From Kistimonas asteriae (GTDB taxonomy: Bacteria > Pseudomonadota > Gammaproteobacteria > Pseudomonadales > Endozoicomonadaceae), in contig NZ_JAEVHF010000021.1 in NCBI RefSeq assembly GCF_018263925.1, positions 22,650 to 86,649 of the forward strand: a DNA stretch of 64,000 bases. Direction: 5' to 3'. The translations under genes and the position numbers were made by a program. Of this stretch, positions 9,076-17,376 are shown in pieces. The notes below the pieces were generated by a model. That model had not been told where the DNA came from, did not search any database, and worked only from the letters and a program-made list of their open reading frames with translations. Every line of letters begins with the position of its first letter. Positions within the stretch are counted from its first letter, which is position 1.

Positions 9076-9310
9076 GATGGATTTTCCTCAATTTCCTTTT
9101 GATACATATAAATAAGACTCTCCAATGCTGGTATTGGTTCAACCCGTGACGTTATTTATTGTTTTTTACTGTAGTGATTTGACTAATTAACTATTTCTTT
9201 TTGTTATGGTTTTTTGCTCTTTTATTGTTATGGGCGTTCTGGTCGTATTCAGTTTGCATAGGGCTAGCCTCTGAACTCAATTTCCACCAGATTTCTGTGG
9301 TTACTTGATG

Positions 9311-10051
9311 TCAGAGTAGTTGCCAGAGCGTATCAAATATCACCTGCTGGGCAGTGGCAATTTCGACAGAATCAATGACCGTCGCCACCGGGTAGTTCTC
9401 GGAAGCCAGCGAGATCATGGCGACTTTTGGGGGATAAATCGCGATATAGCTGGCATCCGGCTGGCCCTGAGTGCGGATCCACTTTCGTTCGGAAAACTCT
9501 GCATCTTCACCCCCTTCACCCAGGGCGATGACCTTAACGCTGATCTTCTGCCGTATACGTTGCGTCGTATAGTTGGGAAACGGACGGTACAGGTGCTGGC
9601 GCAGTGACTTGGAGGAAAAGACCGAATAGGTTTTCTCAGGCTGTGTGGCGACCGTCGCAAGGATATCTTTCAATACCAACTCAATGCCGTCATCGCCTTC
9701 ATAAAAGCTGACATTACCACTGCTGAAATCGGGTTTCAGGTGGTGCAGGCCGGGAATAATGTCCGTTTTCAGCTGCTCAATGGTGTGTTTCAGGGCGTTT
9801 TGTTTTTCTTCCGCCAGCTGTAGCAGCCGTTCGGGATCTTCCGCACGGAATACCCGGCGCTTACCTTTCGGGAAATAACTGACAATACCCCGGGCGGCGA
9901 GGCGCTTCAGGGTTTCGTAGGTGGTGCCGCGGTTGACGCCGGTCTGCCCGGCAATGTCGCGGATAGAGGCCGGCCCCAGGCGGAACAGCGTCATGTAGAT
10001 GCTGATCTCGCGGTCATCCAGATCAAGCTGTTTGAGGGTATCGAGATTCAT
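9311..10051 (-). CDS. TrmB-family transcriptional regulator
   Basis: 246 residues. The N-terminal winged helix (residues 1-75) has the TrmB pattern LDLDDREISIYMTLFRLGPASI, then TGVNRGTTYETLKRLAARGIV. A helical linker (80-105) precedes a C-terminal effector domain (GNVSFYEGDDGIELVLKDIL and IRQKISVKVIALGE). TrmB proteins usually sense sugars or sugar phosphates. The gene diverges from glmU-glmS, so a role in amino-sugar supply is inferred. The dyad TGTCA-N9-TGACA occurs in its own leader, one base upstream of the ATG, and again at 10126-10144. This suggests autoregulation and control of glmU. Confidence 0.85.
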   Translation of the reverse strand: MNLDTLKQLDLDDREISIYMTLFRLGPASIRDIAGQTGVNRGTTYETLKRLAARGIVSYFPKGKRRVFRAEDPERLLQLAEEKQNALKHTIEQLKTDIIPGLHHLKPDFSSGNVSFYEGDDGIELVLKDILATVATQPEKTYSVFSSKSLRQHLYRPFPNYTTQRIRQKISVKVIALGEGGEDAEFSERKWIRTQGQPDASYIAIYPPKVAMISLASENYPVATVIDSVEIATAQQVIFDTLWQLL

Positions 10052-10072
10052 TTGTCAAAAAATGTATGACAA
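10052..10072. promoter_or_regulatory. Operator-like dyad 1, overlapping the TrmB regulator leader
   Basis: TTGTCA (10052-10057), nine bases, TGACAA (10067-10072). The core TGTCA-N9-TGACA is identical in layout to the dyad at 10126-10144. It covers the ribosome-binding region of the regulator gene, so bound protein would block its expression. A further single TTGTCA lies at 10079-10084. Confidence 0.6.
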
Positions 10073-10124
10073 AACCTATTGTCAGGAAGCTTAAACCGAA
10101 TAATATGGCTTTAAGCTAGTATTA

Positions 10125-10145
10125 CTGTCAATGAAACATTGACAG
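10125..10145. promoter_or_regulatory. Operator-like dyad 2, upstream of glmU
   Basis: CTGTCAATG, AAA, CATTGACAG: a perfect 9-bp inverted repeat that contains the same TGTCA-N9-TGACA core as dyad 1. It lies 131 bases upstream of the glmU start in the divergent region. It is a good candidate for the binding site of the neighbouring TrmB protein. Confidence 0.6.
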
Positions 10146-10275
10146 ATTGATCGAATTTCTGGGGCCTGCCTGCGTGGCAGGCTCTTTGCTGTGGTACAGC
10201 GACTGTGTGTCCAGTGGTTTCCGGTAAATGTTGTCCGGGCGGGCTGGATGCCATCATCGGATTATGTGAATTGTC

Positions 10276-11658
10276 ATGAAAATCGAAACCATTATTCTGG
10301 CCGCGGGCCAGGGCAGCCGGATGAAATCCGCCTTGCCAAAAGTGCTTCACCCGATTGCCGGCCGTCCCATGCTGGAGCATGTCATCCTGTCTGCCCAGGC
10401 ACTGCAGGCGAAGCGGACGGATGCAGGCGGTGGTCTGCACGTGGTGATTGGCCACGGGGCGGACCAGGTTCGCGAGCGGCTGGACAATTATGCCGTCAAC
10501 TGGGTGGAACAGACAGAACAGTTGGGCACCGGCCATGCTGTCATGCAGGCGGCGCCGGCCTGTGGTGAGGCGGATATTGTGCTGGTGTTGTACGGCGATG
10601 TGCCCCTGATCCAGTCCGCGACGTTGGAGTCCCTGGCCGCGGCGTGCAACGGTGAACGTCTGGCGCTGCTGACCATCAACTTGCCCAACCCCAGCGGCTA
10701 TGGCCGGATCGTGCGGGATGCCACCGGCGCCATCCAGGCCATTGTGGAAGACAAGGATGCCTCGCCGGAGCAGCACGCCATCACCGAAATCAATACCGGT
10801 ATTATGGCGATTCCGGGCAAGCACCTGAATACCTGGCTGGACAAGCTCTCCTGCGAGAACGCACAGGGTGAATATTACCTGACGGATATCGTGGCCATGG
10901 CGGTAGCCGGAGGTACTGCCGTGGTGCATGCCCAGCCACAAAGCGCGACAGAGGTTCAGGGTGTGAATAACCGTGCCCAGCAGGCTACGCTGGAGCGTCA
11001 GTTGCAGCGCCAGCAGGCGGAAAAACTGATGGCGGATGGTGTCACCCTGCTTGACCCGAGTCGTCTGGACATTCGCGGCACTCTTCAGGCAGGCAATGAT
11101 GTTGTAATCGACATTAACTGTGTATTTGAAGGCGCTGTCGTGCTGGAAGATGGCGTGGAAATCGGCCCCGGTTGTGTAATCAGTAATGCAATGATCGGCG
11201 CGGGTACCCGTATCAAGGCTAACAGCATTGTTGAAGAGTCCGTGGTGGCATCTAATTGTGATATCGGGCCGTTTGCCCGTCTCCGCCCCGGCACCCATCT
11301 TGAGGATAGCGCCAAGGTCGGCAACTTTGTTGAAACCAAGAAGACGGTGATTGGCGCTGGTAGCAAAGTGAACCATCTGAGCTATGTTGGTGATGCAGAC
11401 GTCGGCGCGGGCGTGAATGTCGGTGCGGGCACTATTACCTGCAATTACGACGGCGTGAACAAATTCCGCACGGTGATTGGTGATGGCGCCTTTATTGGTT
11501 CCAATTCCTCGCTGGTGGCGCCGGTCACTGTGGGTGAAGGCGCAACAGTCGGCGCCGGTTCCACCATTACCCGTGATATTCCGGGACAAAACCTGAGTGT
11601 GGCCCGGGGACGGCAGAAAAACATAGAGGGCTGGAAACGTCCGGAAAAAAAGGCCTGA
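10276..11658 (+). CDS. glmU: Bifunctional GlcN-1-P acetyltransferase / GlcNAc-1-P uridylyltransferase
   Basis: 460 residues, full length for GlmU. It acetylates glucosamine-1-phosphate and then couples it to UTP, making UDP-GlcNAc for peptidoglycan and LPS in the cytoplasm. The N-terminal pyrophosphorylase domain (1-230) starts with the nucleotide-binding motif LAAGQGSRMKSALPK. The C-terminal left-handed beta helix (250-450) shows hexapeptide repeats and the acetyltransferase block NFVETKKTVIGAGSKVNHLSYVGDA. It is followed after 91 bases by glmS. Many gammaproteobacteria carry glmU next to the ATP synthase genes; here the upstream neighbour is a TrmB regulator. Confidence 0.97.
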   Translation: MKIETIILAAGQGSRMKSALPKVLHPIAGRPMLEHVILSAQALQAKRTDAGGGLHVVIGHGADQVRERLDNYAVNWVEQTEQLGTGHAVMQAAPACGEADIVLVLYGDVPLIQSATLESLAAACNGERLALLTINLPNPSGYGRIVRDATGAIQAIVEDKDASPEQHAITEINTGIMAIPGKHLNTWLDKLSCENAQGEYYLTDIVAMAVAGGTAVVHAQPQSATEVQGVNNRAQQATLERQLQRQQAEKLMADGVTLLDPSRLDIRGTLQAGNDVVIDINCVFEGAVVLEDGVEIGPGCVISNAMIGAGTRIKANSIVEESVVASNCDIGPFARLRPGTHLEDSAKVGNFVETKKTVIGAGSKVNHLSYVGDADVGAGVNVGAGTITCNYDGVNKFRTVIGDGAFIGSNSSLVAPVTVGEGATVGAGSTITRDIPGQNLSVARGRQKNIEGWKRPEKKA

Positions 11659-11675
11659 AGGCCAACTAACCGATG

Positions 11676-11730
11676 GGCTGAAAGAAAACGACATATTTCT
11701 TCTTTCAGCCAAAAACGAATACTGTCGTTT
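11676..11730 (+). promoter_or_regulatory. Possible RNA pseudoknot or alternative hairpins in the glmU-glmS gap
   Basis: Stem 1: GGCTGAAAGAA (11676-11686) with TTCTTTCAGCC (11700-11710), 11 bp perfect. Stem 2: AAACGACA (11686-11693), within the loop of stem 1, with TGTCGTTT (11723-11730), 8 bp perfect. This is the order of an H-type pseudoknot, or of two partly exclusive hairpins. It ends seven bases before the AGGA that precedes the glmS ATG at 11750. No U-run follows, so it is not a simple terminator. Confidence 0.45.
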
Positions 11731-11749
11731 AGAGTACAGGAACAGAATT

Positions 11750-13582
11750 ATGTGCGGCATCGTGGGCGCAGTTGCGCAAAGGGACGTGGCTCAGATCCTC
11801 GTGGAAGGATTGAAGCGACTGGAATACCGGGGTTATGACTCTGCCGGTCTGGCGGTGATTGGTGCAGACGGCAACATTGCTCGCCTGCGTCGCCTGGGCA
11901 AGGTTCAGGCACTGGCAGACGCACTGGCCGAAGAACCGGCCAGTGGTGGAACCGGTATTGCTCACACTCGTTGGGCAACCCATGGTGCGCCCAGTGAGGC
12001 GAATGCCCATCCCCATATCTCCGGCGACAATATTGCGCTGGTGCACAACGGCATCATCGAAAACCATGAACTGCTGCGGCATTACCTGCAGGAGCAGGGT
12101 TATACCTTTGTGTCTCAAACCGATACCGAGGTGATTGCCCACCTGGTGCACCATGAGCAGAAACAGGGGCTTTCCCTGCTGGAAGCGCTGCAGAAAGCCG
12201 TGCATCAACTGGAAGGTGCCTACGGCACGGTCGTGATGGATCGGAATAATCCCGAGCGGCTGGTGGTGGCCCGTTCAGGTAGCCCGTTGGTTATTGGTGT
12301 GGGTATTGGCGAATACTTTGTGGCGTCTGACCAGCTGGCATTGTTGCCTGTCACGCATCGTTTCATCTTCCTGGAAGAAGGGGATGTCGCGGAAATTACC
12401 CGTGAAGGCGTCAGTATCTTCGACAGCGCCGGCCTGCCGGTCAAACGTGAAGTAGTGGACAGTGATCTGGACCACGAAGCCGGTGACAAGGGGCCATACC
12501 GCCACTTCATGCTGAAGGAAATCTTCGAGCAACCTGATGCGATTGCCAGCACGTTGGAAGATCGCATGACGGCAGATACGATCGTGCTTGAATCCTTCGG
12601 ACACCGTGCAGTGGAAATTCTGCGCCGGGTACGTGCGGTACAGATCATTGCCTGTGGTACCAGCTATCATGCCGCAATGGTCGCCCGTTACTGGTTTGAA
12701 ACCTATGGCATTGCCTGTCGGGTAGAGATCGCTTCAGAATTCCGTTATCGCAAGGCCTTTGTCCCTGACGACTGCCTGTTCCTGACCATTTCCCAGTCCG
12801 GCGAAACGGCGGATACCTTGGCAGCCTTGCGAATGGCTAAGGAACAGGGATTCATGAGCAGCATGACTATCTGCAATGTGCCCGGTTCTTCCCTGGTTCG
12901 TGAATCCGACATGGCGTTCATGACCCGTGCAGGCGCAGAGATTGGTGTCGCGTCCACCAAGGCGTTCACTACCCAGCTGACGGCACTGCTTATGCTGGTT
13001 ACTGCCACAGCGCGGGCCACCGGTCGGATTGATGCCGAACAGGAAGCGGAAATTGTCCGAGAACTGCGTGAACTGCCCCACATGATCCGCAATGTGCTGA
13101 CGCTGGATGACTCTATCCAACAGCTCTCAGAAGCCTTTGCGGACAAGCATCACAGCCTGTTCCTAGGGCGGGGCACCATGTACCCCATCGCCATGGAAGG
13201 GGCGCTGAAGCTGAAGGAAATTTCCTATATCCATGCAGAAGCCTATGCAGCCGGTGAACTCAAGCACGGGCCGCTGGCGCTGATCGACAGCGATATGCCG
13301 GTGGTTGTCGTCGCCCCTAACAACGAGCTGCTGGAAAAGCTGAAGTCCAATATGGAAGAGGTCCGCGCCCGCGGCGGCCAGTTGTATGTGTTTGCTGACC
13401 GTCATGCGCGGCTGGTGGCTGGTGACGGTATCCAGGTGATTCCGTTGGAGAAGGTGCACGATATCGTGGCGCCGATCCTGTACACCATACCGCTGCAGCT
13501 GTTGTCCTACTACGTGGCCATCATTAAAGGCACGGATGTGGACCAGCCGAGGAACCTAGCAAAGTCAGTAACCGTCGAATAA
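11750..13582 (+). CDS. glmS: Glutamine-fructose-6-phosphate aminotransferase (isomerizing)
   Basis: 610 residues, normal length. It makes glucosamine-6-phosphate from fructose-6-phosphate and glutamine, the first step of UDP-GlcNAc synthesis. The N-terminal glutaminase domain begins MCGIVGA, with Cys2 as the nucleophile after Met removal, followed by RGYDSAG and the THGAPSEANAHPH loop. Two SIS sugar-isomerase domains follow (about 285-425 and 460-600) with IACGTSYHA and TISQSGETADT. The C-terminus ends AKSVTVE as in the family. It is the second gene of the glmU-glmS pair and is followed by a strong terminator. Confidence 0.98.
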   Translation: MCGIVGAVAQRDVAQILVEGLKRLEYRGYDSAGLAVIGADGNIARLRRLGKVQALADALAEEPASGGTGIAHTRWATHGAPSEANAHPHISGDNIALVHNGIIENHELLRHYLQEQGYTFVSQTDTEVIAHLVHHEQKQGLSLLEALQKAVHQLEGAYGTVVMDRNNPERLVVARSGSPLVIGVGIGEYFVASDQLALLPVTHRFIFLEEGDVAEITREGVSIFDSAGLPVKREVVDSDLDHEAGDKGPYRHFMLKEIFEQPDAIASTLEDRMTADTIVLESFGHRAVEILRRVRAVQIIACGTSYHAAMVARYWFETYGIACRVEIASEFRYRKAFVPDDCLFLTISQSGETADTLAALRMAKEQGFMSSMTICNVPGSSLVRESDMAFMTRAGAEIGVASTKAFTTQLTALLMLVTATARATGRIDAEQEAEIVRELRELPHMIRNVLTLDDSIQQLSEAFADKHHSLFLGRGTMYPIAMEGALKLKEISYIHAEAYAAGELKHGPLALIDSDMPVVVVAPNNELLEKLKSNMEEVRARGGQLYVFADRHARLVAGDGIQVIPLEKVHDIVAPILYTIPLQLLSYYVAIIKGTDVDQPRNLAKSVTVE

Positions 13583-13610
13583 AAAACGGGGCGAAAGCCC
13601 CGTTTTTTAT
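13581..13610 (+). terminator. Intrinsic terminator of glmUS
   Basis: ACGGGGC, a GAAA tetraloop, GCCCCGT (13586-13603), then TTTTTT. It begins within the glmS stop codon. Confidence 0.95.
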
Positions 13611-13978
13611 TTCCCTGTAAAAAACTCTGAGGATGGCGATTTTTCTAAAGGGTAAAGTTGTATAGAATAAAAAAGCATGTTTGTCGTGTGTTGTTAAATT
13701 CCAATTTTCTGACTGCAAATGTTACTCTATCTGTTTTATAGATTAGCGCGATATAGATTTAATCTCTTTGTCGACTATATACAATCTATGCATTAATTAC
13801 TCAGGAATATTTATCAATAGCATTCATGCTGTTAAATGTTTGGTTTATCTCTATTACTCTGAAACTGTAAGTGATTAGTTTGATAAAACATCGAATGAAG
13901 CTGGTAGAAGTAATCTATATATAACAGAATAATTTTTAACGATTAGAGCTTACTTTTGAAAAGGTGGTCAGGGAATAT
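13611..13978. other. Intergenic region at the left edge of the AT-rich island
   Basis: Base composition drops sharply after the glmS terminator. The main feature is a 22-bp sequence at 13813-13834 that recurs at 17304-17325. The region should hold the promoter of the first small gene. I see no att site or tRNA that would explain how the island entered. Confidence 0.5.
13813..13834. promoter_or_regulatory. Operator-like 22-mer, copy 1
   Basis: Starts ATCAATAGCATT and ends CATGCTGTTA. It differs from copy 2 (17304-17325) at one position, where copy 2 has G and so completes the palindrome AGCATGCATGCT. It lies 145 bases ahead of the first gene of the island. The probable binder is the XRE protein encoded at 17377. 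Confidence 0.55.
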
Positions 13979-14188
13979 ATGGCAGTCTGTTTAACATCTG
14001 AAGCAAGGGATGATATAGAAACATTCAGGATATCAATATTTAGTGAGCTCCATATAAAAAACTGGGTTGCAATGAAGGCAGAGCACAGTGGGACATATGT
14101 TGTTTGCGTACCATATGATCGCCATTATATTGTGTCGATTACGGTAGAGTCATTAATAAAGTATGTTGATTCTATTGTTGTTACTTAG
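13979..14188 (+). CDS. Small protein, island family A (copy 1)
   Basis: 69 residues from the ATG of MAVCLTSEARDD, preceded by CAGGGA; a GTG five codons upstream extends the frame but is not shared with its paralogue. It aligns along its whole length with the product of 16372-16587: MAV.(L/I)TS(E/D)AR at the start, IKNWV in the middle, and (T/V)YVV.V..DR.Y(I/L)V(S/T)I(T/S)V...KY(V/I)D near the end. It looks like a small alpha+beta domain with no signal peptide. No known family is recognised. Confidence 0.65.
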   Translation: MAVCLTSEARDDIETFRISIFSELHIKNWVAMKAEHSGTYVVCVPYDRHYIVSITVESLIKYVDSIVVT

Positions 14189-14319
14189 CGTTTAATGTTG
14201 CCCAGTTTAATAGATGGGAGAATGAAGCATATAAATGTCTATTGAACTTTTATGATTACAAAACATAAAAATATCTATGTGTCACATGTGTGATGTTATT
14301 TCTAATAGGAGGAAGTGTA

Positions 14320-14730
14320 ATGGCTAGTTATAAAATCATGAAATTATCCAATAATGGAGAGGATTTTGGTTATCTTACTTATGGAAATGATATTTTCTAC
14401 GGAGGAGGTAAAAAAGAAGATGCAGTCAAGCTTGAGCCAGTAAAGTATCCAAAGCTTGAGGGTGCTTACTATTACAAAGTGAAAGGTAGTAAGCGATATA
14501 TGGATATTCGATCTAACGGGCAGAGGATTGAGGGTGTTGAGTACAATATTTCTCTATCCATGTCGACAATAGTTGCCTGGTTACATGATAGCAGTGGTGA
14601 ACTGCAGTCAGTGGTCGGAGGAAAGGAAATGCCAAATAAAGTCAGCCGAAGCATGAAGGATCCTAAGAGTCAGGCGCTTTACGGTAATGCCAGGGGAACA
14701 CACTGCAAGATTACTATTGAAGATGCCTGA
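14320..14730 (+). CDS. Hypothetical beta-rich protein of the island
   Basis: 136 residues from the ATG of MASYKIMKL, which has AGGAGG seven bases upstream; this settles the start over a longer in-frame codon. Composition suggests alternating beta strands with many Gly, Tyr and Lys (YYYKVKGSKRYMDIRS, VEYNISLSMSTIVAWL). It has no membrane segment or signal. A 12-bp hairpin terminator follows. Function unknown; a small structural or binding domain is possible. Confidence 0.65.
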   Translation: MASYKIMKLSNNGEDFGYLTYGNDIFYGGGKKEDAVKLEPVKYPKLEGAYYYKVKGSKRYMDIRSNGQRIEGVEYNISLSMSTIVAWLHDSSGELQSVVGGKEMPNKVSRSMKDPKSQALYGNARGTHCKITIEDA

Positions 14731-14743
14731 TAGATGCTGAATA

Positions 14744-14792
14744 TAAAGAAACCTGCGGTTATTGTTTGTCCAGGTTTCTTTATAGATTTTTT
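14744..14792 (+). terminator. Terminator inside the island
   Basis: TAAAGAAACCTG (14744-14755) pairs with CAGGTTTCTTTA (14771-14782), a perfect 12-bp stem, with TTTTTT at 14787-14792. It separates the 14320 gene from the next, so the island has more than one transcript. Confidence 0.7.
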
Positions 14793-14825
14793 GAAAACGT
14801 TATTTCTGAAAAATGGTGATATAAA

Positions 14826-15080
14826 ATGATGCCTGATTGGATTGTATCAAATTTTGAGGATGATTCACTTAATGAGTCGTGGGTTTACTATAAGAATAAA
14901 AACTATGCAGAAATACATTTTAGTAGAAGTATTGATGAGCCGGTTCGCGATCATATGGCTACTGATGATAGAAAATTTTATTACTTTGGTCATACGAAAA
15001 CATTCAATAGAGATGATGTTCCCAGTAATATAATTAACCGTTTAGTAAATGCGTGGGATGATTATTTTACTGTCAGATAA
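14826..15080 (+). CDS. Hypothetical small acidic protein of the island
   Basis: 84 residues (a second ATG follows immediately, giving 83). It is rich in Asp, Asn, Tyr and Phe: WVYYKNKNYAEIHFSRSI, then DDRKFYYFGHTKTFNRDD. The C-terminal segment SNIINRLVNAWDDYF looks helical. No family is recognised. The ribosome-binding signal is weak, which lowers certainty. Codon use and AT content match its neighbours. Confidence 0.5.
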   Translation: MMPDWIVSNFEDDSLNESWVYYKNKNYAEIHFSRSIDEPVRDHMATDDRKFYYFGHTKTFNRDDVPSNIINRLVNAWDDYFTVR

Positions 15081-15161
15081 CAAATGCCTTTATCTGATTT
15101 GGGCATATATTGAATGTTCGATACATTCTTAGAGTACGCGATAAGTGTAGAAGGTGTGATT

Positions 15162-15422
15162 ATGGAATTTGTTAATGATACTAATATAAAAGCACGATTT
15201 GATTATTACGATGTTGACGGTATTCAACAGCAACTTACATTGCAACCATTTGATACGGTGTTAGTTAGTAATGTTGATCTTCCAGGCAATATTGCGGTAA
15301 CACTTTTCGATAGTAATAACCAGCAGGCTTGGGCAACACTGCATGGGGTTCTTACGATTGATTCTATTGTTGCGGGTGTAATAGAAGGAAATAATGAAGA
15401 ACCCAAGTTAGATATCATATAA
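15162..15422 (+). CDS. Hypothetical small beta-rich protein of the island
   Basis: 86 residues from the ATG of MEFVNDTNIKAR, with AGAAGG upstream; a longer frame from 15114 lacks such a signal. The sequence alternates hydrophobic and polar residues (ARFDYYDVDGIQQQLTLQPFDTVLV, NIAVTLFDSNNQQAWATLHGVLTID), suggesting a small beta sandwich. No signal peptide or known family is seen. Confidence 0.55.
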   Translation: MEFVNDTNIKARFDYYDVDGIQQQLTLQPFDTVLVSNVDLPGNIAVTLFDSNNQQAWATLHGVLTIDSIVAGVIEGNNEEPKLDII

Positions 15423-15701
15423 ATAATTTCTCGCACAGTCTTATGATAAAAGTTGGTGTTAGCTCTATTAGACATTATCTACAGTGTTGTCGCCATGATG
15501 CTACGGACACTAATGCTCATGAAGTTTAATTGAGTTGTTGTTTGTGTAATGTTCGCAATGAGCATTGTATTAAGTTTGTTCAAAGCGATTTTTGAAATAT
15601 ATGGTGTCGAATACAGGTTAAATATATCGCATGGTATAGAGTTGTCATTATGAATGGACTTGTTGGGATGTCCTTAATACAAATTAATAGAGGTGGATTG
15701 T

Positions 15702-16226
15702 ATGACTATTACTGCAAATGAATTAAGAAAGCTATACGATGAAACCAAGGCTGATGCGCAGAAGCATGCGTTAGATGAGTGGATTATTTATGAATCGCAG
15801 TTCAAAAATCATGCAGAAATTAGGATGAAAAAAGCAATTGCTGCTATTAACTATATGGCAAAGCAAACGGATCATCTTACATATGATTGGACTAAAGACA
15901 GCGCGATATTGAGGGATCTACTGGTAAAGTGGACTGATTTGGCAATGACGAGCGCACCGACAAAACCAATTGAAGCCATACAGATGGTATTAGCTAAGAT
16001 CTTTGATTGCATTAAACTGGCAAATACTAAAGAGGATCTAACGAGTGACAAACTAGCAGATAGTGTCGATGATATTATAAAAATGGGGGAGGATCAGCTG
16101 GATAAGCTGCTTAGTGCGATGAAAAACAAGCCCAATAAATGGAGTCCTTCATTTGAAGAGAAAATACTTGATTACGTCAGTAAAGATATACGTCATATGG
16201 TATATATAACGAGAGTTCATTCATAA
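15702..16226 (+). CDS. Hypothetical helical protein of the island
   Basis: 174 residues from the ATG of MTITANELRKLYDE, with AGAGGTGG upstream. It is nearly all helical and charged, with Lys/Asp/Glu-rich stretches (KADAQKHALDEWIIYESQFKNHAEI, SVDDIIKMGEDQLDKLLSAMKNK). It has no membrane segment, signal or known domain. A 280-base gap without a visible gene precedes it. Confidence 0.6.
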   Translation: MTITANELRKLYDETKADAQKHALDEWIIYESQFKNHAEIRMKKAIAAINYMAKQTDHLTYDWTKDSAILRDLLVKWTDLAMTSAPTKPIEAIQMVLAKIFDCIKLANTKEDLTSDKLADSVDDIIKMGEDQLDKLLSAMKNKPNKWSPSFEEKILDYVSKDIRHMVYITRVHS

Positions 16227-16371
16227 TTATAGTGCCGGCAGGCTAATAATAGTGAGTGGAAGTTTGTGTTTTGTTCTTTGACATATAATTATCAACACAT
16301 ATTAAAGTTCAATGTTTTATTGCTTAGTTGAAAGCAATAAACGTACTGGTTAAAGTATCTGGGAGGAAAAA

Positions 16372-16587
16372 ATGGCTGTAAGTATTACATCTGACGCGCG
16401 TCACTGTATTAATAATCTTAAAATCGATCAAGGAAACGAAAATTATATAAAAAACTGGGTGGAGTCTAAAGTACAAGGAAAAGGCGTTTATGTAGTTGAT
16501 GTTGCAGATGATAGAAAATACTTGGTAACTATTTCTGTCAATGGTGGCATGAAATATATTGATTTTATTGAGATTTATAAAAATTAA
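16372..16587 (+). CDS. Small protein, island family A (copy 2)
   Basis: 71 residues with a clear GGGAGG six bases before the ATG. Paralogue of the 13979-14188 product. The shared IKNWV and YVV.V..DR.YLV.I.V blocks and equal length show a single small domain that has been duplicated within the island. It sits 22 bases ahead of the 16610 gene, so the two are probably co-transcribed. Function unknown. Confidence 0.7.
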   Translation: MAVSITSDARHCINNLKIDQGNENYIKNWVESKVQGKGVYVVDVADDRKYLVTISVNGGMKYIDFIEIYKN

Positions 16588-16609
16588 TGGACTAGGAAAG
16601 GTTTAAGTT

Positions 16610-16870
16610 ATGATTACAGATAAACAATTTGAAGCTGCGCTGGAGACAGTGCAAGTCTCGCTTTATGAGAAGGCAGAAACGCAGAAGGCTAAAGAATGGT
16701 ATTCACCTGGAAAGACTTTATGGCAGCAGCATGTAGGTGCCACCGATAAAATGTCAAAAGCCTTCCATCAGCATGTGAAAGAACAATATTCAGCGGAGGA
16801 AGCTACTGAATACCAGAAAAAATATGAAGAGTTTTTAGGACACCATGCTAACGGTAATTATACTGATTGA
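16610..16870 (+). CDS. Hypothetical small helical protein of the island
   Basis: 86 residues, with AGGAAAGG upstream. It is amphipathic and helical, rich in Glu, Lys and Gln (FEAALETVQVSLYEKAETQKAKEW, YSAEEATEYQKKYEEFLGHH). It follows copy 2 of family A at 22 bases and likely shares its transcript. No family is recognised. Confidence 0.6.
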   Translation: MITDKQFEAALETVQVSLYEKAETQKAKEWYSPGKTLWQQHVGATDKMSKAFHQHVKEQYSAEEATEYQKKYEEFLGHHANGNYTD

Positions 16871-17376
16871 TAAGCCCTGTCTCAGGTAATTATAAATATC
16901 CCTTCTATACGGCGAGCCTGCACAGTCCTACTTATGCATATTGAGCAGATCCTGTAGGTTCGCAGTATTTCTTCTTTCCTTTTTGCCTGACTGTATCCTT
17001 CGAAAGAGAAAAACGCTTGTAATAAGGATGATGGTAATTTGTTTTTACATCAACAGACTTCTTTTTAGCGCTGCTATACCTTGAAATTATAAGTTGCCAA
17101 CCTCAGGTGGCTTGTGACTTTATTTGGTTATCCTTTGAATGCTGGTTATTTTTTCAAGTAATGATGCTTTATGATTGAAATTTTGGCAGTGCTCTGCCAA
17201 GAATCGTGAAATTGTTTGTTACTACTAATATAACTTTCCAAGTTGAATAATATCATTAATACCTTTATTTGTTGAATAGCTGGTCAATATCTTGCTTCAA
17301 AAAATCAATAGCATGCATGCTGTTACGTTACTGGTCCTTTGCTTTTAGAATTATTAAAAAAAGGAAATAAATAATA
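16871..17376. other. Intergenic region, 506 bases, with operator-like copy 2
   Basis: AT-rich, with no convincing ORF on either strand. Its only clear element is the 22-mer at 17304-17325 ahead of the XRE gene. The length may reflect a lost gene or a long leader. Confidence 0.4.
17304..17325. promoter_or_regulatory. Operator-like 22-mer, copy 2
   Basis: Contains the 12-bp palindrome AGCATGCATGCT (17310-17321), flanked by ATCAAT and GTTA as in copy 1 at 13813. It ends 51 bases ahead of the XRE-type regulator gene, the usual position of an autoregulatory site. Confidence 0.6.

Noticed and set aside
10111..11760. 549-codon frame antisense to glmU
   Set aside because: Shadow of a high-GC gene; glmU is certain on the other strand.
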